The translations under genes and the position numbers were made by a program. Under the pieces are notes generated by a model that saw only the letters and a list, made by a program, of their open reading frames with translations, had not been told where the DNA came from and made no database searches. A DNA stretch of 64,000 nucleotides from Companilactobacillus baiquanensis (GTDB taxonomy: Bacteria > Bacillota > Bacilli > Lactobacillales > Lactobacillaceae): positions 558,001-622,000 of the forward strand of contig NZ_RHOQ01000001.1 in the NCBI RefSeq assembly GCF_003946605.1, given 5' to 3'. Positions within the stretch are counted from its first letter, which is position 1, and each line of letters begins with the position of its first letter. This document shows, piece after piece, positions 1 through 9,283 of the stretch.

Positions 1-954
1 CCCATGATCTGCATCAGGAAATCCTTGCGCCAAAATATAATCAACTTTTTCAGCATCTAGACCTCTCAATCCTGCAAAGAGATGTTTTGAAGCAGAAAAT
101 ACGTCGTTTCCCAGTGAGAATTTTCTGAAACTAGCAGGTGCTTCTTCAAGAATTTCATCAGTAGCTAAAATCCCGATTAGATCACCTTTATTTTGATATT
201 GCGAAATTGCTTCAGGAAAATCATCTGTATCATCGACAATTATAACTTGCGCACTAGGGGCATAATGTTTATATTTCATACCCGGAGCTTTAGGAATTTC
301 CTCATTCTTCACCTTATGATGATCACTTCTTACATCGTCAATAACCTTCAAAAGGTCATCAACAGTGATCATACCAGGTCTTAAAATCGTTGGTACATCA
401 GTCGATAGGTCAATAACCGTTGACTCAACTCCAAGGATCGTTGGACCATCATCCAAAATCGCAGCTATCTTTCCTTTAAGGTCATGATAGACATGTTTAG
501 CTAAAGTTGGACTAGGCTTTCCACTAGTATTAGCAGAAGGACCAACGATAGGTTTACCAAATTTTTCAATCAAGTCCAAAGTAACTTTATTCTTTGGCAT
601 TCTAAAAGCAGCTGTTGAAAGACCACCTGTGACTTCTTTTGACAATGTTCCTTTCTGAATAGGCATAATAATTGTCAAAGGACCTGGCCAAAAATTTTTC
701 ATTAATTTTTCAGCTAACGGCTTATAATCATTGTCAGCATATTGCCAGACCATCTCTGGACTAGAAACATGGACGATCAAAGGATTATCACTAGGACGCC
801 CCTTAGCAGCATAGACATTTTTAACAACATCTGGTCTAGTAGCATCTGCACCAAGTCCATAAACGGTCTCCGTTGGAAATGCTACTAATTGTCCTTCACT
901 AAGAAAATCGACCGCCCTTTGGACCTGTGAATCTTTCAGTATTTCTGTTTCCAA
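1..954 (-). CDS. ywlC: L-threonylcarbamoyladenylate synthase (Sua5/YwlC), 3' end outside window
   Basis: Makes threonylcarbamoyl-AMP from threonine, bicarbonate and ATP, the first step of t6A formation on ANN-decoding tRNAs. The frame stays open for 318 codons to the left edge, so the last residues are missing. The start is TTG at 952-954, preceded by GGAGAGG at ideal spacing and lying 2 nt past the prmC stop. Visible family motifs are FPTETVYGLGADA near residues 20-32, KGRPSDNPLIVHV after it, GPSANTSGKPSPT in mid-protein, and a C-terminal Sua5 linker and domain (KHYAPSAQVII). This makes it the long two-domain Sua5 form and not short TsaC. It is the last visible gene of the tdk-prfA-prmC-sua5 operon, an order common in Firmicutes. 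Confidence 0.93.
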   Translation of the reverse strand, partial: METEILKDSQVQRAVDFLSEGQLVAFPTETVYGLGADATRPDVVKNVYAAKGRPSDNPLIVHVSSPEMVWQYADNDYKPLAEKLMKNFWPGPLTIIMPIQKGTLSKEVTGGLSTAAFRMPKNKVTLDLIEKFGKPIVGPSANTSGKPSPTLAKHVYHDLKGKIAAILDDGPTILGVESTVIDLSTDVPTILRPGMITVDDLLKVIDDVRSDHHKVKNEEIPKAPGMKYKHYAPSAQVIIVDDTDDFPEAISQYQNKGDLIGILATDEILEEAPASFRKFSLGNDVFSASKHLFAGLRGLDAEKVDYILAQGFPDADHG

Positions 955-956
955 AT

Positions 957-1808
957 CTACACCCTCTCCTTTTTAGCTTTAAGATACCGATCGTTACCAT
1001 TAATATCCTTATAGAATTTTACCTGATATTCGGGCATATTATTAGCAAAAATTTTTTTTATTTCAGATTTTTGATGATAACCAAATTCCATATAAAGTGA
1101 ACCATTCGAATTTAAATAATCAGCGGCATCTTTAGTTATACTCTGATAGAATTCTAACCCTTTATTTTCCCCATATAAAGCTAAATCCGGCTCATATTTA
1201 ATAACACTTTGATCCATAACTTTTTTTTCATCAAGAGAAATATATGGTGGGTTTGATACGATCACATCAAATTTATCATTTTCAATTTTTTCAAACACAT
1301 CGCTTTGCTTAAAAAAAACATTATTAGTTTGATAATTATCGGCGTTTAATTCAGCGACTTTTAATGCTTCGTTTGAAATATCAGTGGCTAAAATATCATC
1401 TTCTGGAAATTTCAGTGCTAGATTAATCGCAATAATACCTGAACCTGTACCGATATCCAAAATATTTTGTTTGTGATCAGTGTGATCATCAATTATTTTT
1501 TGTACCATTTCTTCGGTCTCTTGGCGAGGTATCAACGTATCACTATTGACCGTAAATGTTTTATTCATAAAGTATGCGTATCCCAAAATATATTGCACTG
1601 GTTCATCCATGCCTAAACGGATCACTCCGTCACGAAATTTTCTCATTATATCTCCAGGAACAATATCAGATCTATGCAATTGCAATTGAGTGTAATTAAA
1701 ACCAGATAATTCTTCCATTAAGTATTGAGCATCTTCAGGATATTTATTTTGTTGTTCTAGCATTAAAAAAGCCCTTTTCAGGGCGTTAGAATAGTTTAGT
1801 CTCTCCAC
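957..1808 (-). CDS. prmC: Peptide chain release factor N5-glutamine methyltransferase PrmC (HemK)
   Basis: Methylates the glutamine of the GGQ motif of release factors using S-adenosylmethionine; its likely substrate RF1 is encoded just upstream. The SAM-binding glycine motif ([14 protein letters not shown]) and the catalytic NPPY motif ([11 protein letters not shown]) are intact. I chose the GTG at 1806-1808 (283 aa): it has TGGAGC upstream and keeps the family N-terminus ([13 protein letters not shown]). The frame is open back to a TTG at 1847, and an ATG start at LMLEQQ would cut the N-terminal helix. With the GTG start the gene overlaps the prfA end by 23 nt. A terminator-like hairpin lies within its first codons. 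Confidence 0.93.
   Translation of the reverse strand: MERLNYSNALKRAFLMLEQQNKYPEDAQYLMEELSGFNYTQLQLHRSDIVPGDIMRKFRDGVIRLGMDEPVQYILGYAYFMNKTFTVNSDTLIPRQETEEMVQKIIDDHTDHKQNILDIGTGSGIIAINLALKFPEDDILATDISNEALKVAELNADNYQTNNVFFKQSDVFEKIENDKFDVIVSNPPYISLDEKKVMDQSVIKYEPDLALYGENKGLEFYQSITKDAADYLNSNGSLYMEFGYHQKSEIKKIFANNMPEYQVKFYKDINGNDRYLKAKKERV
1764..1785 (-). terminator. Terminator-like hairpin after prfA, inside the prmC 5' end
   Basis: On the minus strand a GCCCT-GAAA-AGGGC hairpin (1771-1784) is followed at once by TTTTTT, 1 nt after the prfA stop codon. It has the full form of an intrinsic terminator but lies in the first codons of prmC, so it may attenuate prmC-sua5 transcription. Inferred from sequence form only. 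Confidence 0.5.
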
Positions 1809-2883
1809 TTTGAATTTGCTCCAGTTTTTGAGTTTGATCATAAACAATCAAGGCGTCAATTATTTCTTCTAATTCACCATTCATAATACGATCCAATTTA
1901 TTTAACGACAAACCAATACGATGATCTGTTACACGATTTTGTGGATAATTATAAGTTCTGATTCGTTCTGATCTGTCACCTGTACCAACGGCTGATTTAC
2001 GTTTTTCATCATATTCACTTTGATTTTCTGATTCGTAATAATCATAAACACGTGATTTCAAGATCTGCATTGCTTTTTCACGGTTTTGTTGTTGTGAACG
2101 TTGATCTTGCATAGCAACTACGATACCTGTTGGTAAATGGGTCATACGAACGGCTGATGAAGTTTTATTGATATGCTGACCACCAGCACCAGATGAACGA
2201 TAAACATCGGTACGGATATCTTTAGGGTCAAGTTCCAATTCTACTTCATCATACTCTGGCATAACTGCAACAGTCGCAGTTGATGTATGAACACGTCCTT
2301 GTGACTCAGTTGAAGGAATTCTTTGAACACGATGGGCACCGTTTTCGTATTTAAGTTTTGAATAAACTCTGTTACCAGTAATCATGACAGCTACATCTTT
2401 GTAACCACCAACTTCAGTATCTGTTTCATCGATAATTTCAAAGTTCCAGCCTTGCTTTTCAGCATATTTACTGTACATAGTCAAAAGATCAGCGGCAAAT
2501 AAACTAGCTTCATCACCACCAGCAGCTCCACGAATTTCCATAATAATATTCTTGTCATCATTAGGATCTTTAGGAAGCATCAAAAGAGTTATCTCATGTT
2601 CAACTTTTTCAAGTTCTTCTTTTGATGAGTTTAGCTCTTCTTTTGCCATAGCTTGCATCTCAGAGTCATCAGTTTCACGTAAGATCTCATCGCTATCACT
2701 AATACTTTGTTTTAATTCTTTGTAGTGATTAAAAGCACTAACAACATCACGCATATCAGCTTCTTCTTTTGAATACTTCATATAACGCTTTGTGTCATTA
2801 ATAACTTCAGGATCACTCATTAATTCTTGTAGTTCACTGTATCTTTCAACTAGAGTTTCTAGTTGCTCTAATATTTTATCCAA
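1786..2883 (-). CDS. prfA: Peptide chain release factor 1 (RF1)
   Basis: Terminates translation at UAA and UAG. The 365-aa length is usual for RF1. The stop-codon recognition tripeptide region reads [14 protein letters not shown] (PST in place of PAT/PVT), and the peptidyl-tRNA hydrolysis motif GGQ lies in [17 protein letters not shown]. The N-terminal helical domain contains [15 protein letters not shown], and domain 2 begins near [18 protein letters not shown]. It starts at ATG 2883, 20 nt downstream of tdk, and is cotranscribed with tdk, prmC and sua5. Confidence 0.97.
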   Translation of the reverse strand: MDKILEQLETLVERYSELQELMSDPEVINDTKRYMKYSKEEADMRDVVSAFNHYKELKQSISDSDEILRETDDSEMQAMAKEELNSSKEELEKVEHEITLLMLPKDPNDDKNIIMEIRGAAGGDEASLFAADLLTMYSKYAEKQGWNFEIIDETDTEVGGYKDVAVMITGNRVYSKLKYENGAHRVQRIPSTESQGRVHTSTATVAVMPEYDEVELELDPKDIRTDVYRSSGAGGQHINKTSSAVRMTHLPTGIVVAMQDQRSQQQNREKAMQILKSRVYDYYESENQSEYDEKRKSAVGTGDRSERIRTYNYPQNRVTDHRIGLSLNKLDRIMNGELEEIIDALIVYDQTQKLEQIQSGETKLF

Positions 2884-2903
2884 CTTAACGATCCTTTCTT
2901 AAG

Positions 2904-3476
2904 CTATTTTATCGGAGGATTATTATAATGGCGGCGACAAACGGGATAATACATTTCATTCCCACCAATGGCAATTTGTTCACCTTCATATACAGGTTTT
3001 CCATTAGCCATTCTCATATTCATCGTTGCCTTTTTCTTACAAAACCAACAAATAGTTTTCATTTCTTCCAATTTGTCGGCATATAATAGTAGGTATTTTG
3101 AACCTTCAAATAATTCATTCCTAAAATCATTTTTTAAACCAAATGCCATCACGGGGATATTCATCTCGTCAACCACTTTAGTAGCTTGTAATACTTGATC
3201 TTTAGTCATAAATTCGCACTCATCGATCAAAATACATGCTGCATCGGGATTTTCACTTTTGACTATTTCATAAAAATTTGACTCTGGTGTGAGCGCAATT
3301 GCATCAGCAGATAAACCGATCCTACTCTTAATTGTACCAACACCTGAGCGTGTATCAAAGGCACTAGTCATTAAAATAACTGATTTACCTTGTTCTTTAT
3401 AGTTGTGAGCCACTTTCAAAATTTCAATAGACTTACCACTATTCATTGCACCATACTTAAAAAATAATTGCGCCAC
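2904..3476 (-). CDS. tdk: Thymidine kinase (type II)
   Basis: Phosphorylates thymidine to dTMP in the salvage pathway. The P-loop is [12 protein letters not shown] at residues 5-16, the Walker B-like segment is [10 protein letters not shown] near 80-89, and the structural zinc ligands are the CWFC pair and the Cys/His of YPVCRRHY near the C-terminus. The 190-aa length fits the tetrameric bacterial/human TK1 family. The start is GTG at 3474-3476 with a TTGGAGGCGG ribosome site. It is the first gene of the minus-strand housekeeping operon and is divergent from murT. Confidence 0.96.
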   Translation of the reverse strand: MAQLFFKYGAMNSGKSIEILKVAHNYKEQGKSVILMTSAFDTRSGVGTIKSRIGLSADAIALTPESNFYEIVKSENPDAACILIDECEFMTKDQVLQATKVVDEMNIPVMAFGLKNDFRNELFEGSKYLLLYADKLEEMKTICWFCKKKATMNMRMANGKPVYEGEQIAIGGNEMYYPVCRRHYNNPPIK

Positions 3477-3562
3477 TTTTCCGCCTCCAAATAGATTCCT
3501 TGAAGATTATAACTAAAAAAACGACTATTGAACATATTAAACATTACCTAAATTGAATCAAT

Positions 3563-3590
3563 TTGCGATAAAATAGCATTTAATTATGAT
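3563..3590 (+). promoter_or_regulatory. Candidate sigma-A promoter of murT
   Basis: TTGCGA (3563-3568) and TATGAT (3585-3590) are separated by 16 bp, about 35 bp upstream of the murT ATG. Hexamer match and position only. Confidence 0.4.
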
Positions 3591-3625
3591 AATATTATTT
3601 TAATTAAGTTAATTGGGGTTTTATA

Positions 3626-4963
3626 ATGACATTTAAATCAAGTATTGCAACACTAGCAGGAAAGAGTTCCTATTTTATTTTAAGTAAATTTTTTAACGGT
3701 GGTTCATCCTACCCAGGAAAAATTGCTTATAAGATCGACCCAGATATTTTAAAAAGTCTTGGTAAAAATTATGATTTGATCATCGTTACCGGAACAAATG
3801 GTAAAACATTAACTACATCTTTGATCAATAAGATGTTAACACAAAAGTACGATGACGTTTTGACCAACCCAACTGGATCAAATATGATTCAAGGTATCGT
3901 AACCAGTTTTGTTACACATCATAAAAAATCTAAAAAGCCACTTGCTGTTTTAGAAGTTGATGAAGCTAACGTAGAGATAATATGTAGATATATAAAACCT
4001 AAGTATTTTATTTTAACTAATATCTTTCGTGATCAAATGGATCGTTACGGTGAAATATACACTACTTATCAAAAAATTCTAAATGGTATCAAACTTGCGC
4101 CTGAAGCCACGATCATTGCTAATGGAGACGCATCAATTTTTTCTTCAAAAGAACTACCGAACAAAGTTATTTATTATGGATTTAATGCTGATGGTCACGA
4201 AAACGAAGACTTCAAAGCACCTACAAATACAGATGGCGTCTTATGTCCTAAATGTAATCATATTATGCATTATCACATGATAACCTATGCAAACCTTGGT
4301 AGTTATTTCTGCCCTAATTGCGGATTTAAACGTAATGAATTGAAATATCAAGTAACTTCAGTTGATGAACTGCTACCTAATATCAGTAAATTTTCAATTG
4401 ATGGCAATCACTTCGAGATGAATATCGGTGGTAAATACAACGTTTATAATGCTTTAGCAGCCTATGCTATTGCAAAAGAAATGGGTATCAACACAGATCA
4501 GATCAAAAAGGCTTTTGCTTATGATGAAAAGGTTTTTGGAAGACAAGAAACAATTAAAGTCGATAACAAAGAAGTAAATATTATCCTAGTTAAAAATCCT
4601 GTTGGATTAAATCAGGTTATAGAAACTATTCTTAGTGATCACGCTGATTATTCATTGGCCTTCTTATTAAATGCAAACTATGCCGATGGAATCGATACTA
4701 GTTGGATCTGGGACGGTAATTTTGAAGACTTTGATTATCAAAAACTACCATTAGTTATTACTGGTGGGAAACGTGTTAAGGATGTTACCTATCGTTTTAA
4801 GATCGCCGGATTAGATATGAATAAGAACAAAGAAACAATCGAGATAGAAGATTTTGTCAAAGAAATCCCCAATATCCCTACAGATAAAATTTACGTTTTA
4901 GCTACATATACGGCTATGTTGTCATTAAGAAAAGTTCTAAATGATAAAGGTTACATTAAATAA
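3626..4963 (+). CDS. murT: Lipid II isoglutaminyl synthase, Mur ligase subunit MurT
   Basis: MurT with GatD amidates the alpha-carboxyl of D-Glu in lipid II, giving D-isoglutamine in peptidoglycan. The Mur ligase P-loop is VTGTNGKTLTTSL near residue 55. A four-cysteine zinc ribbon (CPKCN and CPNCGF) sits near residues 210-235, and the C-terminal DUF1727 domain carries the DGIDTSWIWD stretch with the catalytic Asp region. At 445 aa it is full length. The gene starts at ATG after TTGGGG. In most Firmicutes gatD follows immediately; here a terminator follows instead, so the glutaminase subunit must be encoded elsewhere or be absent. Confidence 0.93.
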   Translation: MTFKSSIATLAGKSSYFILSKFFNGGSSYPGKIAYKIDPDILKSLGKNYDLIIVTGTNGKTLTTSLINKMLTQKYDDVLTNPTGSNMIQGIVTSFVTHHKKSKKPLAVLEVDEANVEIICRYIKPKYFILTNIFRDQMDRYGEIYTTYQKILNGIKLAPEATIIANGDASIFSSKELPNKVIYYGFNADGHENEDFKAPTNTDGVLCPKCNHIMHYHMITYANLGSYFCPNCGFKRNELKYQVTSVDELLPNISKFSIDGNHFEMNIGGKYNVYNALAAYAIAKEMGINTDQIKKAFAYDEKVFGRQETIKVDNKEVNIILVKNPVGLNQVIETILSDHADYSLAFLLNANYADGIDTSWIWDGNFEDFDYQKLPLVITGGKRVKDVTYRFKIAGLDMNKNKETIEIEDFVKEIPNIPTDKIYVLATYTAMLSLRKVLNDKGYIK

Positions 4964-4998
4964 AAAATCAAATCGGAAATTCCGATTTGATTTTTTAT
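4962..4998. terminator. Bidirectional terminator between murT and the convergent hydrolase
   Basis: A 13-bp perfect stem (4965-4977 with 4981-4993) with a 3-nt loop is flanked by A and T runs, so it can stop transcription from both sides. It overlaps the stop codon of the minus-strand hydrolase. Confidence 0.9.
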
Positions 4999-5975
4999 TT
5001 GCTCTCATTTAAGAAACTATTTAAAATTGTCTCACGACGCTCCAAAAAAATTTGATTATGCTCAACTGGATGAACACGATTGGTTAAAACAACCATTGCA
5101 TTTTGATGCTGATAATCTAAGGCAATAAAATGTCCCGTATAGCCAGTGTGGAATAAAATATTTCCCGGTTTAATATCCCAACCAAATGACCTACCTGGAT
5201 TCAAGTCAGTATAATTTTTATAGAGAAACTTATAATTAGTATTCAACATAATTTTAGAAAATTGCATGACATCAATTAAATTATCAAACATACCAGCAGA
5301 ACCACAATGTTTTCCTAATTGACGTGCTTTAGGATCATTGGGAATTCCAACCAACATTTTCCCATTTACTTCGTACGTCGGCGTACAACGACTTACTTCC
5401 GGGTCAAATGTTGCATCTTCTAAATTAAATGTTTCATGAACAAACTTTTTAATAACATCCTGAATCGGTTCATGATAGATAGTTTCAATTATCAATCCTA
5501 AAAAGATCATGCCTGTATCCGTATAAACGACTTTCTTATTGAAATTATCAGTCACAGGTAGTTTTAAAAGTGCAGAAATAAGCTGTTCACCATTCAAACT
5601 ATCACGATTAGGAATATATCCTGCAATACCTGAAGTGTGCGTCAATAGATGAAATATTTCCACACGCTCATCTTTAAATTGTGGTAAATATTTTTTAATA
5701 GGATCATGCAAATTTATTTTTTTCTCTTCAATCAACTTCAAAATAATCGGTACTGTACCCATTACTTTAGTTAAAGAAGCTAGATCATATAATTCATTGC
5801 CTTTAAGCGGTGTGATCTCCGGAACCCAAGATTTATTTCCCGCATAATTAGCTTCATCATAACTAGTCTTTATCTGCTTGCCATGGTTACTGATAAATCC
5901 ATAGCTTACTCCCGGAACAATTTGTTGATTAACCAAATTTAAGATTTGTGCTTCAGTTTCTTGAAATTTTTTCAT
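4995..5975 (-). CDS. Serine hydrolase, beta-lactamase/penicillin-binding-protein-like
   Basis: A member of the Beta-lactamase (class C/esterase EstB-like) fold family; substrate unknown. The nucleophile motif SxxK is SLTK in YDLASLTKVMGT, the second motif region is VYTDTGMIFLG (Tyr of YxN retained, Asn replaced by Asp), and the third motif is HTG in ILFHTGYTGH. No signal peptide or membrane segment is visible, so it is probably cytoplasmic. The start is ATG at 5973-5975 with TGGAGA 7 nt upstream (326 aa). The frame is open 30 codons further upstream, but that stretch is basic, unlike the family, and runs into the neighbour's terminator. Confidence 0.85.
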   Translation of the reverse strand: MKKFQETEAQILNLVNQQIVPGVSYGFISNHGKQIKTSYDEANYAGNKSWVPEITPLKGNELYDLASLTKVMGTVPIILKLIEEKKINLHDPIKKYLPQFKDERVEIFHLLTHTSGIAGYIPNRDSLNGEQLISALLKLPVTDNFNKKVVYTDTGMIFLGLIIETIYHEPIQDVIKKFVHETFNLEDATFDPEVSRCTPTYEVNGKMLVGIPNDPKARQLGKHCGSAGMFDNLIDVMQFSKIMLNTNYKFLYKNYTDLNPGRSFGWDIKPGNILFHTGYTGHFIALDYQHQNAMVVLTNRVHPVEHNQIFLERRETILNSFLNESK

Positions 5976-6045
5976 GCCATTATCTCCACAACGTTTAGTA
6001 AATTTATTGTATCGTAAAAATAACCGACAGGATAATTTTAAGTAA

Positions 6046-6082
6046 ACAAAAAATCTCCTCATCACTTGTGATTTGGAGATTT
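6046..6082 (-). terminator. Intrinsic terminator of the BspA/SLAP surface-protein gene
   Basis: On the minus strand AAATCTCC (6075-6082) pairs with GGAGATTT (6051-6058), with further internal pairing, followed by a T-rich tract. Confidence 0.8.
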
Positions 6083-6090
6083 AAATATAT

Positions 6091-9009
6091 CTATAGATTC
6101 TTACTTAAAGTAACTGCATCGGCTTTGACCCACTCATTTGTAGATACTCGGTACATTTTAATACCATTGATAACAGCTACTTTATCGATCTTCCAAGATG
6201 TATTGGCAGATAAATTACGTCCTGACTCTATACCATTTTCATTATAAACAGTTACATTGTTATCGGCATTGACAACTCCATCAACCGCTACATAAGGTAG
6301 AACACTTTGGTCTTTTACAAATTCATTAGTTGATACTCGATAGTATTTAACATTGTTAATTTCTGTATAACGATCAAATAACCAATCTGAACCTGCTGTC
6401 AATTCTGGTTCAACAACATTACCATGTTCATCGAATAAAGTCTTATTGCTATCAAGATAGGCTTTGACAGTACCTTTATCAGAAGCATAAACATAAACAT
6501 CGTCTGCTCTTACCCATTCATCAGTTGATACTCGATAATACATTAAATTATTGCTCATCAAGACTTGATCACTTTGCCAATCAGTATCAGCGTCTATAAA
6601 TCTTCCGTCTATTGTATTGCCGTTACTATCATACAATTGAACTTTAGGTTTATCTGAGTAAGTACTGATCGTTTGATTTTGATCAACAATTTTTGAATCA
6701 TTTGTTTCTGAATTATCAGAAGGATAATCAATAGAATTCGAATTATTATTATTGTCATTCGTCTGATTACCAGTATTTGTACTATCAGTAGATCCAGAAT
6801 CATCACTGGCCTTTTTTGGAACATATTCAACGAATTCATCAGTTGTAATAGTACTATCGCTGTTAACAACTGCCGTCACAGTGGTCTTATCCGCTTTATA
6901 CTCATCAATTTGGGGAACGTCCACAGTAATGCTTTGACCAACTTTACCGGTGACATTTAGAACAATTTGCGGCCCTAAATTAGAGTTGATCGTTACATTA
7001 GCAGTTACTGATTGGTCGGTAACTGCACCTTCACGTACCCAAGTATCACTAGGTCCATTGCTGGCAGAATACAAATTCATAAGCTCATCTGAAGATAATC
7101 TAGAGCTTGCATCTGGATTTTCAACGGTTCCACTACCTACATTGACCCAATAGCCAGTTAAAGTACCTTCTTTAGGCAGTTCTGGTAAAGCAACTTCTGA
7201 GCTACTTGGAGCAATAAAGTGATCATTTGGACCCAATATAAATTCTTGGATATCACTATTTTCAAACATTAATTGGGCAACGGCATTGGTTGAACTCATT
7301 GTCCAAGTAGATAAATCTAAAGTATGGAGATTCTTAACACCGCTGAACATATTATTAAGGCCGCCAATTATTCCTGCCCAAGATAAACTGTTATCAATTA
7401 CATTACTCAAGTCCCAATTAGAAACGTCTAAGTTAGTGACTTTACTGCCTTCAAACATTGAATTCATAGTTGTTACTTTTGAGATATTCCAATTTGAAAG
7501 CTTTATATTTTGAGATCCAGAGTCTTCAAACATCGAAGACATATCCGTTACGTTAGAAGTTTTCCAATTACTTAAATCTAAATCTCCCAATGATGTAGTA
7601 CCGCTAAACATTGAAGCAAAAGTATTGGCACTGCTTGTATCCCAGTTTGAAAGGTCTGTATAGCCTAATGAAGAGTCTTTTAAGAACATTCCATTAAATC
7701 TTTTTACATTTGAAACATTCCATCTTCCTAAAGCAATCGATCTTAGATTGTAGTCATTCATAAACATATAAGTCATATCGGTTACGTTTGAAACATCCCA
7801 ATTTAAAAGTCCCAAGTATGTAATATTATTTTGACCGGCAAACATTGACGCCATATTTTTTACTTTTGATGTATTCCATTTAGCTACTTCGATGTCATTT
7901 AACTTACCCCAGCCAGAAAACAAATCATTACTAAACATTTCTTGCATAGTAGTAACGTTTGAAGTATCCCAATTTGATACATCTAGGCTTGTTAAAGAAG
8001 ATGTTTGATTAAATAAATAACTCATATCAGTAACTTTAGAGGTATTCCATTTTGATACATCAAGATCATTTAGTGCCAAATCACCTTGAAATAAATAGCT
8101 CATATCGGTTACGTTGGAGGTATCCCAGTTTGATACATCAATGCTCTGCAAACTGGCTAAATTACTTAACATAAAACTCATATCAGTAATACTTGAGGTA
8201 TCAAAGTCACTTGCATTATCAATATTAGTAACATTTGATAACCCTGAAAACAATGCTTTTGAATCAGCGGAACCTGAAACCTTACCATCAAAAGAAATAG
8301 ATTTAACTTGACCACTATATGATGTCCACGGACCAACTGGATTAGAACCATTATCATTTAAGTCAGTTGTATCACCAAGTTGTCCGGCACCAATATGCAA
8401 AACACCATCTGAATTTATATACCAGTATGAAGTACCAAAAGTTCCTTGAGCAATATTAGGTTCAGAAACATCTGCACTAGTAGCGACCGGAGCTGAATTT
8501 TCTGGTGTTTTTTGAATTACACTTTGATTATCAGAACCACTATTAACCGTATTGACCGCATTACTATCATTACTTTCATTTGCTGTTGTAGATGAATTAT
8601 CATTCAAATTACTTGAATTTTGATCATTTACTGGTTCTTGTGAATCTTTCTCTTCACCATTATCCGAATCAGTAGCAGTACTATTTGTATTATTTTGAGT
8701 ATCGCTAGTACCAGCATTAATATCTTTGTTAGTTGATTCTGTATCTGTTGATGAACTGTCCGTTCCATCTTCAATGGTACTTGAATCATCTGAAGTATTA
8801 CTATTTGAATTTGTTATTTGGGATTGATTATCGGCCGTTGGGGTTGATTGAACTGTTTGATCAGTATCAGCATGAACAGTGGTTGTTCCACCAAAAAGAA
8901 TTGCACCTGCAAAAAAAAGACTGCTTACAACAATCCACTGTGTTCCAGATTTCTTTAATCTCTTTTTTACAACACTATTTGGATCACTTTTTAACTGATT
9001 AAATCTCAT
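6091..9009 (-). CDS. Large cell-surface protein: BspA-type DUF285 repeats with C-terminal SLAP repeats
   Basis: Exported surface protein of about 972 aa. The N-terminus has a long signal peptide of the KxYKxGKxW type (KKRLKKSGTQWIVV) ending near TTTVHA-DTDQ. A Ser/Thr/Asn/Asp-rich spacer covers about residues 50-170. About residues 230-600 hold a dozen or more BspA/DUF285 units built on the pattern LDVSNWDTSNVTDMSYLF. A MucBP-like stretch follows (VTANVTINSNLGPQIVLN), then a second low-complexity linker, and the last 200 residues are three SLAP-type repeats (YYRVSTDEWV, YYRVSTNEFV, MYRVSTNEWV) that probably bind cell-wall polymer non-covalently. No LPXTG is present. The start is ATG 9009 after GAGGGTG. 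A role in adhesion is inferred. Confidence 0.9.
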   Translation of the reverse strand: MRFNQLKSDPNSVVKKRLKKSGTQWIVVSSLFFAGAILFGGTTTVHADTDQTVQSTPTADNQSQITNSNSNTSDDSSTIEDGTDSSSTDTESTNKDINAGTSDTQNNTNSTATDSDNGEEKDSQEPVNDQNSSNLNDNSSTTANESNDSNAVNTVNSGSDNQSVIQKTPENSAPVATSADVSEPNIAQGTFGTSYWYINSDGVLHIGAGQLGDTTDLNDNGSNPVGPWTSYSGQVKSISFDGKVSGSADSKALFSGLSNVTNIDNASDFDTSSITDMSFMLSNLASLQSIDVSNWDTSNVTDMSYLFQGDLALNDLDVSKWNTSKVTDMSYLFNQTSSLTSLDVSNWDTSNVTTMQEMFSNDLFSGWGKLNDIEVAKWNTSKVKNMASMFAGQNNITYLGLLNWDVSNVTDMTYMFMNDYNLRSIALGRWNVSNVKRFNGMFLKDSSLGYTDLSNWDTSSANTFASMFSGTTSLGDLDLSNWKTSNVTDMSSMFEDSGSQNIKLSNWNISKVTTMNSMFEGSKVTNLDVSNWDLSNVIDNSLSWAGIIGGLNNMFSGVKNLHTLDLSTWTMSSTNAVAQLMFENSDIQEFILGPNDHFIAPSSSEVALPELPKEGTLTGYWVNVGSGTVENPDASSRLSSDELMNLYSASNGPSDTWVREGAVTDQSVTANVTINSNLGPQIVLNVTGKVGQSITVDVPQIDEYKADKTTVTAVVNSDSTITTDEFVEYVPKKASDDSGSTDSTNTGNQTNDNNNNSNSIDYPSDNSETNDSKIVDQNQTISTYSDKPKVQLYDSNGNTIDGRFIDADTDWQSDQVLMSNNLMYYRVSTDEWVRADDVYVYASDKGTVKAYLDSNKTLFDEHGNVVEPELTAGSDWLFDRYTEINNVKYYRVSTNEFVKDQSVLPYVAVDGVVNADNNVTVYNENGIESGRNLSANTSWKIDKVAVINGIKMYRVSTNEWVKADAVTLSKNL

Positions 9010-9165
9010 AATTGACACCCTCGATCCTTAATATCATTACATGAATAGTATAAATCTGAGAATGTTATAAAAAATTTCATAATTCGTATACATTTTTTAT
9101 CAAATTTGGCATTTAGAATAATTATTTTAATATAAATCGATATTGTTGATCAGTTATATTTCCAA

Positions 9166-9269
9166 GAGTCTGAGACAAATAAAACGAAAAGGTCCGGTAA
9201 TCTAAAATCAGATTACCGGGCCTTTTAGCCTTAATGCTCGAAAGCTGAACATGTTTTGTCCCACTCTCT
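9166..9269. repeat. Dispersed intergenic palindromic repeat, copy 1 (short form)
   Basis: An imperfect palindrome with outer ends GAGTCTGAGACAAAT and TTTGTCCCACTCTC and a 17-bp central stem (9187-9203 with 9210-9226, one G-T wobble). A longer relative lies at 24463-24625 and shares the central hairpin and the right flank. It sits between the ABC exporter and the surface-protein gene and may also act as a terminator. Confidence 0.85.
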
Positions 9270-9283
9270 GATATATTAAATTT

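Noticed and set aside
6609..6869. Long open frame antisense or out of frame within the surface-protein gene
   Set aside because: It is an Ile/Leu-rich shadow of the Asn/Asp/Ser-rich linker with no ribosome site; similar shadows occur in most large genes here.
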